Origin: an uncultured Eubacteriales bacterium
GTDB taxonomy: Bacteria > Bacillota > Clostridia > Christensenellales > Pumilibacteraceae
Reading direction: 5' to 3'
NCBI GenBank assembly: GCA_900543755.1
Contig: UQSP01000045.1
Coordinates: 1-15,821 of the forward strand
Length of the DNA stretch: 15,821 bases
Every line of letters begins with the position of its first letter. Position 1 is the stretch's first letter. Shown one piece after another: positions 7,758 to 15,106 of this stretch. Under the pieces are notes generated by a model. The model ran no database searches, was not told where the DNA came from, and worked only from the letters and a program-made list of their open reading frames with translations. The position numbers and the translations under genes were made by a program.

Positions 7758-9155
7758 TTATACGGGATGAACCTTGCTTTCGCTGTCGTACACGGTCTTG
7801 TCGACGCCGTATTTAGCCGCCTGACGACGCTTGAAGAAAGGTATCGCAAGCTGCGGGAACAAAGCGTAAGTAAGGACGTCTTCTTCGCACTCGTAATATT
7901 CCGCGATTTCCTTACGGTAATTGTCAAGCTCCGGCTTTATGTTGTCCGCGGGACGGCAGGTAATGCGCTTTTCGTCGCCGATAATCTTTTTGATTACGGC
8001 AGCGTCAGGCTCTACGGGAAGCTTACCGTATTCGCCGAGAAGAATACCCTTGGTTTCCTTGGTAACCATTTTGTATCTTTCGCCGTTAAGTACGTTAAGG
8101 ACCGCCTGAGTACCTACTATCTGGCTGGAAGGCGTAACAAGCGGAGGATAACCGAGGTCCGCCCTTACCCTGGGAACTTCCTCGAGAACGTCGAGAAGCT
8201 TATCGGAAGCGCCGGCTTGCTTAAGCTGAGAAATAAGGTTGGAAAGCATTCCGCCGGGAACCTGATAAATAAGCGCGTTGACGTCAACTTTAAGCACCTT
8301 GGGACTCAAGAAGCCGTCGGCGGCAAGACGCTCGGCAACCTTATTGAAGTGTTTTGTAAGTTCGTTAAGGTCGGAAAGTTTGATGCCTGTGTCGTATTTG
8401 GTACCCGCCAAAGTTGCGACAAGCGATTCGGTCGCGGGCTGGGAAGTACCGTTACCCAAAGGCGACAAAGCGGTATCCACGATATCGCATCCGGCTTCAA
8501 TTGCCTTAAGATTGACCATATCGCCCGTGCCTGCGGTATTGTGCGTATGCAGGTGAACCATGGTCTTGGGATTAAGTTTGTCTTTCAGTCTTGAAACAAG
8601 CTCGTAAGCGTCGTAAGGCAACAACAGGTTTGCCATATCTTTTATGCAGATTATGTCCGCACCCATCTTTTCCATTTCGAGAGCAAGATTGACAAAATAA
8701 TCAATGGTATGGACCTTGCTGGTCGTGTAAGAAAAAGCGACTTCCGCCGTTCCGCCGTACTTTTTGGTGGCGGTAAGCGCGGTGCGGATATTGCGCGTAT
8801 CGTTAAGCGCGTCGAATATACGGATAATGTCTATGCCGTTTTCAATGGACTTTTTGCAGAACAAGTCCACCACGTCGTCGGCGTAATGCTTGTAACCCAA
8901 AAGGTTCTGACCGCGCAAAAGCATCTGAAGTTTGGTGTTGGGGATAGCTTTTCTCAATGCGCGCAATCTTTCCCAAGGGTCTTCGTTAAGATATCTTAAA
9001 CAAGAGTCGAACGTCGCGCCGCCCCACGCCTCAAGCGCATAAAAACCGGCTTTGTCCAGTTTGTCCGCAACGGGCAACATTTCCTCAAGTTTCATACGCG
9101 TCGCCGCCTGAGACTGGTGGGCGTCACGCAATATAGTTTCCATTATTTTAACCAT
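7758..9155 (-). CDS. oadA: OadA/5S-type carboxyltransferase subunit without biotin domain
   Basis: This is the carboxyltransferase (alpha) subunit of an oxaloacetate-decarboxylase-type enzyme. It moves CO2 from a beta-keto acid, probably oxaloacetate, to biotin and releases pyruvate. The TIM barrel has ETILRDAHQS at 6-15 (metal ligand D11), IKDMAN at 171-176 (K172, the lysine that is carboxylated) and HLHTH at 201-205 (metal ligands H201, H203). These fit D17, K178, H207 and H209 of the Vibrio cholerae enzyme at a constant offset. At 465 residues it lacks the C-terminal biotin domain of classic OadA (about 600). That domain is supplied by the separate carrier gene at 10404-10775. The start is set by AAGGAG about 9 bases before ATG. 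M5 is an internal alternative with less support. It is the last gene of the operon. A pyruvate carboxylase B subunit is the alternative, but no biotin carboxylase gene is present. Confidence 0.92.
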   Translation of the reverse strand: MVKIMETILRDAHQSQAATRMKLEEMLPVADKLDKAGFYALEAWGGATFDSCLRYLNEDPWERLRALRKAIPNTKLQMLLRGQNLLGYKHYADDVVDLFCKKSIENGIDIIRIFDALNDTRNIRTALTATKKYGGTAEVAFSYTTSKVHTIDYFVNLALEMEKMGADIICIKDMANLLLPYDAYELVSRLKDKLNPKTMVHLHTHNTAGTGDMVNLKAIEAGCDIVDTALSPLGNGTSQPATESLVATLAGTKYDTGIKLSDLNELTKHFNKVAERLAADGFLSPKVLKVDVNALIYQVPGGMLSNLISQLKQAGASDKLLDVLEEVPRVRADLGYPPLVTPSSQIVGTQAVLNVLNGERYKMVTKETKGILLGEYGKLPVEPDAAVIKKIIGDEKRITCRPADNIKPELDNYRKEIAEYYECEEDVLTYALFPQLAIPFFKRRQAAKYGVDKTVYDSESKVHPV

Positions 9156-9181
9156 AGTAAAATCTCCTTAAATATTAACCG

Positions 9182-10393
9182 TTAGAATATCGCAAGGAAT
9201 ACGCCCGCTGCAACTGCGGAACCTATAACGCCCGCGACGTTGGGGCCCATTGCGTGCATGAGAAGATAGTTGGTGGGGTCATACTCCTGCCCGACTTTCT
9301 GCGATACGCGCGCCGCCATAGGCACTGCCGAAACGCCCGCGCTGCCGATGAGAGGATTGACTTTTCCGCCGCTGATGACGTTGAGAATTTTCGCCATGAG
9401 AAGTCCGCCTACCGTGCCGAAGCAGAAAGCCACCAGTCCGAGCACGATTATCATGATGGTCTGAAGCTGCAGGAAAGTCGAACCCAAAGCCTTTGTTCCC
9501 ACAATAACGCCCAGGAAAATGGTGACGATATTGATAAGTTCGTTGCTGGCGGTTTTTGCAAGACGCTCGGTAACCAGACTTTCTTTAAGCAGGTTGCCCA
9601 ACATAAGCATGCCTAACAGCGGCAACGCGTCGGGAAGAAGCAGTCCGCATACAAGCGTAACGGCAATGGGGAAAATAATCTTTTCGCGCTTGGAAACGGG
9701 ACGAAGCTGTTCCATTCTTATCATACGCTCTTTCTTGGTGGTAAGCAGCTTCATAAACGGCGGCTGAATTATGGGTATCAGCGCCATATATGAATAAGCG
9801 GCTATGGCTATTGCCGACAAGAGGTCGGGCGCAAGAAGCTGAGTAACCATAATTGCCGTAGGACCGTCCGCGCCGCCGATTATACCTATAGCGGCGGCTT
9901 CGGCACCGGTAAAGCCCAAAGCTATTGCACCGCAGAAAGTCAGGAACACGCCGAGCTGTGCGGCCGCGCCGATAAGTAAGCTTCTGGGACTTGCGATAAG
10001 CGGACCGAAGTCGGTCATCGCGCCTATTCCCAGGAATATAATCGGCGGAAATATGACCTTCGACACGCCGAACTCAAGGTAATGGAACAATCCGTAGCTG
10101 GGCGTGAATCCGTCCGGAGTGCCCGTAGCCGCGGCATATTTGTCCCAAAGTTGCTGATCGGTTAAGCCGTGATCAGCACCATAAAGTATGTTATATGCGC
10201 CCGGAATGTTAACTATAAACATACCGAAAGCTATGGGCAGCAGCAAAAGCGGCTCAAACTTTTTGACCACGGCAAGATAGAACAGAATAAACGAAATAAG
10301 CAGCATTATATAATTCCGCCACTCGCCGTAAGCAATCGAATGAGCGATTCCCGTGCTTTCCCACAGAGAACGCAAAGTTTCGATAAAATCCAT
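9182..10393 (-). CDS. oadB: Sodium-translocating decarboxylase beta subunit
   Basis: OadB is the membrane subunit that decarboxylates carboxybiotin and pumps sodium ions out of the cell. The 403-residue protein is full length for the family and very hydrophobic, with roughly nine or more membrane segments. The key motif GGADGPTAIM (173-182) contains D176, the aspartate needed for pumping. The C-terminal MGPNVAGVIGSAVAAG (382-397) carries the conserved N385 and S392. An extra hydrophilic loop (about 72-100) lies between early membrane segments. The gene starts 10 bases after the biotin carrier stop with a purine-rich GGGGGA just ahead. It is shared by oxaloacetate, methylmalonyl-CoA and glutaconyl-CoA decarboxylases, so it does not define the substrate. 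Confidence 0.95.
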   Translation of the reverse strand: MDFIETLRSLWESTGIAHSIAYGEWRNYIMLLISFILFYLAVVKKFEPLLLLPIAFGMFIVNIPGAYNILYGADHGLTDQQLWDKYAAATGTPDGFTPSYGLFHYLEFGVSKVIFPPIIFLGIGAMTDFGPLIASPRSLLIGAAAQLGVFLTFCGAIALGFTGAEAAAIGIIGGADGPTAIMVTQLLAPDLLSAIAIAAYSYMALIPIIQPPFMKLLTTKKERMIRMEQLRPVSKREKIIFPIAVTLVCGLLLPDALPLLGMLMLGNLLKESLVTERLAKTASNELINIVTIFLGVIVGTKALGSTFLQLQTIMIIVLGLVAFCFGTVGGLLMAKILNVISGGKVNPLIGSAGVSAVPMAARVSQKVGQEYDPTNYLLMHAMGPNVAGVIGSAVAAGVFLAIF

Positions 10394-10403
10394 TTCTTCC
10401 CCC

Positions 10404-10775
10404 TTACTTTATGACGGCAAGGTCAGAACCGGTTTCAACGCTGTCGCCTTTCTTTACCGCAAAAGTAACAACGCCGTCAGCATTGGCATTAATATCGTTT
10501 TCCATTTTCATGGCTTCGAGAACAAGAATCTTATCGCCTTTTTTAACGGTTGCACCGTTAGCCACGGCAAGACTGAGGACAGTGCCGGGCATAGGCGATT
10601 TTACAACGCTGCCGCCGCTGACGTTTACTTTGGGCGCAGGCGCGGGCGCAGCTTTAGGCGCGGGAGCCGCAACGGGAGCCGCTTTGGGTGCGGCAACTTC
10701 GCTTTCTACGGATTCCACTTCTTCCACTTCGACAGAATACATATTTCCGTTTACGTTTACATTGAATTTACGCAT
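10404..10775 (-). CDS. Biotin carboxyl carrier protein of the decarboxylase
   Basis: This carrier ferries CO2 on biotin from the carboxyltransferase(s) to the OadB pump. The 123-residue protein has three parts: a short N-terminal strand region (1-27), a flexible alanine/proline linker (about 28-50) and a biotinyl domain (about 56-123). EAMKMEN at 87-93 marks K90 as the biotinylated lysine, and the PMPGTV turn is at 61-66. The layout matches the gamma/1.3S-type carriers of methylmalonyl-CoA decarboxylase and transcarboxylase, and it supplies the domain missing from the OadA-type subunit. A strong GAGGAG lies about 9 bases before the start. The gene sits 29 bases after oadG and 10 bases before oadB. 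Confidence 0.95.
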   Translation of the reverse strand: MRKFNVNVNGNMYSVEVEEVESVESEVAAPKAAPVAAPAPKAAPAPAPKVNVSGGSVVKSPMPGTVLSLAVANGATVKKGDKILVLEAMKMENDINANADGVVTFAVKKGDSVETGSDLAVIK

Positions 10776-10804
10776 GATTGCTTTCTCCTCTATCTGATAA
10801 AACT

Positions 10805-11131
10805 TTAATTAAGAATAATGCTTTTTACTCTGAAAGGCGGAACCTCTCCGTCTTCGCTTTCCGCCGCGTACATCATGGAAATTGCCGCGGTAATCGCCGC
10901 AACTATTTCCGCATCGGCGTCTGTTGAAATTTCCGATTCGGATTCTTCAGCTGCTTCGTTTGGCACCGAAACCGGCTTTTTGTTTCCTTTTTTGTCAAAC
11001 AGCTTGAAGAATTTGGCGTAGGCAATGACCGCCACAACCAATATCGCAAGCGCAAGGAATACTATGGCCATACCTACAAACAGTACCAACAAGCTGTCCG
11101 CAAAAGTTAAATCGCTTGAACAAAAGTACAT
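10805..11131 (-). CDS. oadG: OadG/MmdD-family small membrane subunit
   Basis: This small anchor subunit of sodium-pump decarboxylases holds the soluble carboxyltransferase to the membrane pump. The 108-residue protein has a single membrane helix (about 12-39), then a basic stretch (FDKKGNKK, 45-52), an acidic linker (about 59-75) and a conserved C-terminal helix EIVAAITAAISMMY (75-88). It ends in FRVKSIILN, typical of the OadG family. No zinc-binding histidine tail, as in some OadG proteins, is seen, so it is closer to the MmdD/delta type. It starts 6 bases after the carboxyltransferase stop, with an AGAGG site overlapping that stop, so coupling is likely. The family call rests on topology, the C-terminal motif and operon position, since sequence conservation in this family is low. 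Confidence 0.87.
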   Translation of the reverse strand: MYFCSSDLTFADSLLVLFVGMAIVFLALAILVVAVIAYAKFFKLFDKKGNKKPVSVPNEAAEESESEISTDADAEIVAAITAAISMMYAAESEDGEVPPFRVKSIILN

Positions 11132-11137
11132 CTCCGA

Positions 11138-12517
11138 TTACCTCTTTTCAAGAAACGCCTGAACGGCGGCAATCAGATACTGACGCGAAAAATTGGGGTT
11201 GATTACGTTGTCGATAAAGCCCTTTTCGGCAACCGTAACAGCCGCGGTATTTTCCTCGCCGTAAGCCGCCGCAAGTTTATTTAATGCCGCATCCTTATCT
11301 TTTGCCTTAGCCAAATCTGCGGAATACGCAAGCTCGGCAGCAGCTACGTTGTCAAGCATACCGATGGTTGCGTTTTCCCACGCGACCGTATAATCATAAA
11401 TGCTCTTAGACGCAAACGCAACGTATCCCGCGCCGATTGCGTTACCTTTAATCAAAGATATTTTTGCGACGTCCGCAACGTTGTAAGCGTAAATCATGTC
11501 GCCTACTGAGCGCATGAGTTCTCCCTGGCAAGCGGCACAGTTAACGACGCCTTTACTGTCGACGATGTTGACGACAGGCATACCGAAACTGTCGCAGGTA
11601 TTGATGAGTTCGGTCACCTTTTTCGCGCCGTCCGCGGTAAGTCTGCCTTCTCCATTTTCAGCGTCGGAAGCAACCACGCCCACGGCAACACCGTTCAATC
11701 TTGCGTAGCCCGTCACAACTTCGGGAGCAAAGCCCTTCTTTATTTCCACAAACGTGTTAAGGTCGAAAATTTCCGAAACGACTTTATCGGTTTTCACACC
11801 CGCCTTAAGGCCCTTGCAAACCCTGTTGCCGTCGTCCTCGGAAGGAACGACTCCCTCACAGACAACGGAAACAAGCGCTTTAACGGTCTTTGCAAGTTCC
11901 GCATCCGTCTTTACGACGGCGGAAGCAATACCCGCCTTCGCCATAGCCTCGCCCGTACCCACTTTAGCCGCGTCAGCGGTAGTACCCGCGACGAGAATAA
12001 GCGGGCTGGAAGTTGCGGTAACGGATTTGTCGTAGCATACGGTAAAATCGCATATCGCCGACAAATAGGAAAGCATACCGAAGTTACTGCCCTTTACCAC
12101 CAAAATCGTGGGAACGACGCCGTAAGCCGACGAAAAAGCGGAGAAAATCGCGCTGTATCCCTCCATAGCTTCGATTCCCTCGGCAAAACGCGCCCCGCAC
12201 GAATCGATTACGCCTATTACGGGCGCGTTCATTTTGACCGCATTGTTTACGCACTTTGCGATTTTTGCGGAATTTGCTTTACCGATGCCGCCCTTGAGAA
12301 CGTCGCCGTTAACCGCGAAAACGCCTACCTGAACGTCGGATACGGACGCAAAGCCGCACACAACGCCCTCGCCCGTAGCTTCGCCCAAAGCGGTTTCGGA
12401 GCGGATAAAACGATCCGTCTCGACAAACGATTGCGGGTCAAGCACGGCGTCCAGCGTCTTTCTGACGCTTTTTGAAGCCGCGTCCGCAGTCTTGTTCAGC
12501 TCCTTAACACTTTTCAT
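11138..12517 (-). CDS. Divergent acyl-CoA carboxyltransferase (12S/MmdA-like)
   Basis: The protein is a crotonase-fold carboxyltransferase of the AccD/PccB/MmdA group, which moves CO2 between an acyl-CoA and biotin. At 459 residues it is shorter than the usual 510-520. Recognisable blocks are DSCGARFAEG (105-114), GYARLNGVAVGVVAS (270-284), GAGYVAFASK (362-371) with AW at 379-380, and the C-terminal GFIDNVINP (433-441). Several usual motifs are altered. The first oxyanion-hole GPCAGG region reads GSNFGM (143-148), the DTPGF region reads DSKGV (320-324), and AWPxA reads AWENA. The substrate (methylmalonyl-, malonyl-, glutaconyl-CoA or other) cannot be told. It is the first operon gene, behind a good promoter and GGAGG 7 bases before ATG. 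No biotin carboxylase is encoded, which favours decarboxylation or carboxyl transfer over ATP-driven carboxylation. Confidence 0.85.
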   Translation of the reverse strand: MKSVKELNKTADAASKSVRKTLDAVLDPQSFVETDRFIRSETALGEATGEGVVCGFASVSDVQVGVFAVNGDVLKGGIGKANSAKIAKCVNNAVKMNAPVIGVIDSCGARFAEGIEAMEGYSAIFSAFSSAYGVVPTILVVKGSNFGMLSYLSAICDFTVCYDKSVTATSSPLILVAGTTADAAKVGTGEAMAKAGIASAVVKTDAELAKTVKALVSVVCEGVVPSEDDGNRVCKGLKAGVKTDKVVSEIFDLNTFVEIKKGFAPEVVTGYARLNGVAVGVVASDAENGEGRLTADGAKKVTELINTCDSFGMPVVNIVDSKGVVNCAACQGELMRSVGDMIYAYNVADVAKISLIKGNAIGAGYVAFASKSIYDYTVAWENATIGMLDNVAAAELAYSADLAKAKDKDAALNKLAAAYGEENTAAVTVAEKGFIDNVINPNFSRQYLIAAVQAFLEKR

Positions 12518-12574
12518 TCTTTAGCCTCCAATACTTTTGCAATCTTAAAGAAATCCCAAAATTTCCATATTACC

Positions 12575-12603
12575 ATTATAAACATTAACGAAAGAAAAGA
12601 CAA
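12575..12603 (-). promoter_or_regulatory. Sigma-A-type promoter of the decarboxylase operon
   Basis: On the minus strand TTGTCT (12598-12603, four of six consensus bases) and TATAAT (12575-12580, perfect) are exactly 17 bases apart. The start point should fall near 12568, giving a leader of about 50 bases that ends in a GGAGG site (12525-12529) for the carboxyltransferase. No riboswitch could fit in so short a leader. Confidence 0.75.
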
Positions 12604-12680
12604 GCAAAAACGGCGTTGCAAACAAAAAAAAATTTAATCATAAAATATTTTTCCGTATGTCATATATTATAAAACATGAA

Positions 12681-12712
12681 ACGCGCCTCTGCGTTTATAA
12701 AGCAAGGCGCGT
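12681..12712 (-). terminator. Hairpin, possible terminator after rluB
   Basis: ACGCGCCT (12681-12688) pairs with AGGCGCGT (12705-12712). An inner TGC/GCA stem continues after a one-base bulge. On the minus strand the hairpin is followed by TTCATGTTTTAT, a poor and interrupted T run, and it lies about 120 bases past the rluB stop. It may end the gerW-dacF-rluB transcript or serve as an mRNA stability structure. The stem itself is clear, but its role is not. Confidence 0.4.
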
Positions 12713-12829
12713 AAAAGTAATTTTCGGTCAAAACGTTAAAATTATTATTTCAGATGACCGTTAAATAAAAATTCAAGGCAACTATGGGCAATACGCCGCA
12801 TCAATCCCGATGTTTTAACGGAATAAAAA

Positions 12830-13543
12830 TCAGACGTTTTTAAGGTATTCGATTTCGTTTTCTTTCAGTTCGCGGAAATTGCCGCGATAAAGTCCCCCCA
12901 GTTTTATGTCGCCTATGGCGGTGCGCTTCAAAAATATCACGTCGCGGTTTATGCTTTCAAACATTCTGCGAACCTGACGGTTGCGTCCTTCCGTTATCAC
13001 CACTTCCACACGCGAAACGTTGTTTTCCGTGCCTAAAAGCCTTACTTTGCATTTTTTGGTTTTCACGCCGTCGAGTATAACTCCCTGACGCAGTTTATTA
13101 AGGTCGGATTCGGCAATCTCCCCTTCAATTTTGGCAACATACGTCTTAGGAATTTCGTTGCGCGGGTGCATAAGACGGTTTGACAAATCCCCGTCGGTTG
13201 TTAAAATCAAAAGCCCCTCAGTGTCGTAATCCAGTCTTCCTACGGGGAAAATTCTTTTGCCGGGGTATTTACCCTCGAAAAAATCCATTACGGTTTTGCG
13301 TCCGAATTCGTCGTTTGTGGTACAAACGTAACCCTTGGGCTTGTTAAGCGCCAAATAAAGATGGCGCGCTATGGGCTTTACCGGTTTTTCGTCAACGCTG
13401 ACAAGATCGAATTCGGGATCGACATCCGTCGCAAGCATCGTTACCGTTTTCCCGTTGATCTTGACTCTTCCCGCTGTTACCAGCGTTTCGCAATTCCTTC
13501 TGCTGGCAATACCGCACTCTGCAAGAAATTTGTTAATCCTCAT
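12830..13543 (-). CDS. rluB: 23S rRNA pseudouridine synthase, RluB/RsuA family
   Basis: This enzyme turns a uridine in ribosomal RNA, most likely 23S U2605 by B. subtilis/E. coli numbering, into pseudouridine. The 237-residue protein has an N-terminal S4 RNA-binding domain (about 1-48, starting MRINKFLAECGIASRR). The catalytic block GRLDYDTEGLLILTTDG (102-118) carries D105, and EGRNRQVRRM is at 185-194. The length is normal. RluB rather than RsuA is favoured by its usual clostridial place beside dacF, but motifs alone do not separate the two. It starts 28 bases after dacF with a weak AAGGA about 12 bases ahead of ATG. Confidence 0.9.
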   Translation of the reverse strand: MRINKFLAECGIASRRNCETLVTAGRVKINGKTVTMLATDVDPEFDLVSVDEKPVKPIARHLYLALNKPKGYVCTTNDEFGRKTVMDFFEGKYPGKRIFPVGRLDYDTEGLLILTTDGDLSNRLMHPRNEIPKTYVAKIEGEIAESDLNKLRQGVILDGVKTKKCKVRLLGTENNVSRVEVVITEGRNRQVRRMFESINRDVIFLKRTAIGDIKLGGLYRGNFRELKENEIEYLKNV

Positions 13544-13571
13544 TTAAGACGCTTTTCCTTGTTAAATCGAT

Positions 13572-14717
13572 TTAGCTGTTCCACCTCTTTACGATATCGC
13601 CCAGTCTGTCTGCGACCGAAAGCGGCTCAACCGATTCTATACTATACAATTTCGTCTCAAAAAGCAACCGATTACCCGAATAAATTTTAATTTTTCCGTT
13701 TTCATCCCCTTCACAGACGGGCGCGCGCATGGGCTTTACCCCTTCCGTTTCGTATCTGAGATTATTGTATTCGTTCCGGGTCAAAGGATAATAAAACTTA
13801 TCCTTACAACCGAGTTTTACGTTTTCGGTCTTTCCTTCGGTTACAAGCGAATATAAATTTTCTCCTACGGCGTCGGTAACGTTTCTTAATTTAAAATTCG
13901 AAAAGGCTTCGTCCATAAGAGCTCGGCAGTCCTCGAACATGGGTCCGCAGTTCAATACTACTGCAATAACGTTCATACCCTCGCGAGTGGCGCTTGCCAC
14001 AAGGCATCTGCCCGCCTTAACGGTATAACCCGTCTTTACGCCGTCGCCCCCTTCGTAAGTAGACAGAATTTTGTTCTTGTTTACTATAACACGGTCATAA
14101 TCGCGTCCTTTCCATGACGTTGTATACCTTTTAGCAGAAACTATCTTTCTAAAAGTTTCGTTTTTCATGGCGTATGCCGCAATTTTGGCGAGATCGCGGG
14201 CGGTAGTGTAATGATTGTCGTCGTGAAGTCCGTGAGGATTTACGAAATGAGTATTTTCCGCTCCGGCTTTTACTGCCGTTTCGTTCATCATGGCCGCAAA
14301 CTTATCCACGCTTCCTCCCACCGTTACGGCAAGGGCGACTGCACAGTCGTTTCCCGATTGAAGCATAAGACCGTAAAGCAGGTCGCGCACACTGAGTTCC
14401 TCGTCCTTTTCCAGATATATCGAAGAGCCTTCAACACCCACGGCACATGCGGGGACTTTAACTTTTTTATCGAGGTCCGCAACGTTTTCGATAACTGTAA
14501 TGGCGGTTGCTATTTTGGTAGTACTTGCCATAGGATGTCTTTTATCTGCGTTTTTCTCATTCAGGACGCGCCCGGAATCCCTTTCAAGCACTATCATACA
14601 CTCGGCAGAACCCGTAAAAGCGTAAGCCCTTCCTATGGCTCCAGATACAAAAAACACGCATAAGGCAATTGCCGCAAGCACGGCAAAAACGGCGCTTTTC
14701 CCAAAAACAGGTTTCAT
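13572..14717 (-). CDS. dacF: D-alanyl-D-alanine carboxypeptidase (DacF-like PBP)
   Basis: This low-molecular-weight penicillin-binding protein trims the terminal D-alanine from peptidoglycan stem peptides outside the membrane. The three active-site motifs are STTK at 65-68 (nucleophile S65), SGN at 121-123 and KTG at 228-230. An N-terminal hydrophobic signal (about 8-33) ends in AYA, a plausible signal-peptidase site after A33. A C-terminal PBP5-type beta domain (about 275-360) and a short amphipathic end (SVADRLGDIVKRW) could touch the membrane. The 381-residue protein is complete. DacF in Bacillus acts in spore cortex formation, and the neighbouring gerW supports the same role here, but a vegetative DacA-like role is possible. 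The start is 5 bases after gerW with GAGGA about 10 bases upstream. Confidence 0.93.
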   Translation of the reverse strand: MKPVFGKSAVFAVLAAIALCVFFVSGAIGRAYAFTGSAECMIVLERDSGRVLNEKNADKRHPMASTTKIATAITVIENVADLDKKVKVPACAVGVEGSSIYLEKDEELSVRDLLYGLMLQSGNDCAVALAVTVGGSVDKFAAMMNETAVKAGAENTHFVNPHGLHDDNHYTTARDLAKIAAYAMKNETFRKIVSAKRYTTSWKGRDYDRVIVNKNKILSTYEGGDGVKTGYTVKAGRCLVASATREGMNVIAVVLNCGPMFEDCRALMDEAFSNFKLRNVTDAVGENLYSLVTEGKTENVKLGCKDKFYYPLTRNEYNNLRYETEGVKPMRAPVCEGDENGKIKIYSGNRLLFETKLYSIESVEPLSVADRLGDIVKRWNS

Positions 14718-14722
14718 CGCCG

Positions 14723-15106
14723 TCAGTCCTCTTTTTTGCAGGTAAACGAAGAAATGACGTCGGGAATCAGGGAAAGCAGCTTATCGTATGCGCTTTTATC
14801 GTCCACGCCCACCAGTTTAACGCTTTTGCCGTCGTTTACCAGAAATCCCACGGGAGCAACCGAAATACCCGCACCGCTTCCGCCTGCAAAAGGATATTCG
14901 GAGTAACTTTCTCTCGACATATCGGAGTATTCCCCGCCGCCGGTAAGAAAGCCCATTGTGACTCTGCTTATGGGAATAATGCTTACGCCGTCGGAAGTGG
15001 TAACGGGGTTGCCTACGACCGTATCCGCGCTTACCAATCCTTTAAGCTTAATAAAAGCGTTATCCATTATTCTTTCTATAGGATGTTCGTTATGCTCTAT
15101 TATCAA
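14723..15106 (-). CDS. gerW: GerW family sporulation protein (YtfJ), TTG start
   Basis: GerW (YtfJ) is a small protein linked to spore germination in Bacillus, and its biochemical role is unknown. The 127-residue product begins M-IIEHNEHPIERIM, as family members do. It has VVGNPVTTSDGVSIIPIS (30-47), GFLTGGGE (52-59) and the glycine-rich GGSGAGISVAPVGFLV (75-90), which together define the family. The start chosen is TTG at 15104-15106, with a GGAGG site (15115-15119) 8 bases ahead. An ATG further out at 15184 would add 26 residues that look unlike the family, have no ribosome site and lie deep within the upstream gene. The TTG start still overlaps the DUF2953 gene by 17 bases. It is followed 5 bases later by dacF. 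Confidence 0.92.
   Translation of the reverse strand: MIIEHNEHPIERIMDNAFIKLKGLVSADTVVGNPVTTSDGVSIIPISRVTMGFLTGGGEYSDMSRESYSEYPFAGGSGAGISVAPVGFLVNDGKSVKLVGVDDKSAYDKLLSLIPDVISSFTCKKED

Larger units (their letters stand above)
12518..12829. other. Gene-free spacer before the decarboxylase operon
   Basis: This AT-rich spacer separates rluB from the decarboxylase operon. It contains the operon promoter (12575-12603), a run of nine A at 12624-12632 or close to it, and a GC-rich hairpin (12681-12712). The 12713-12829 part holds a 6-bp inverted repeat (12725-12730 with 12755-12760) and an 18-codon minus-strand ORF (12745-12801) without good support. No RNA gene was recognised. Confidence 0.6.

Noticed and set aside
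7737..8594. Long plus-strand open frame (285 codons) antisense to the oadA-type gene
   Set aside because: It mirrors a well-identified gene on the other strand and has no recognisable motif. Such frames arise because the host gene avoids codons that would read as stops on the opposite strand.
7758..12517. Reading the operon as an ATP-dependent acyl-CoA or pyruvate carboxylase
   Set aside because: No biotin carboxylase (ATP-grasp) subunit is encoded and an OadB pump and OadG anchor are present, which points to decarboxylation coupled to sodium export.
12725..12760. 6-bp inverted repeat (CGGTCA/TGACCG) after rluB as a terminator or operator
   Set aside because: The loop is 24 bases and neither strand has a T run behind it. 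It is too weak to call.
12745..12801. 18-codon minus-strand ORF in the spacer after rluB
   Set aside because: It is short, its ribosome site (GGGA about 4 bases away) is poor, and nothing suggests conservation. Chance is the simpler reading.
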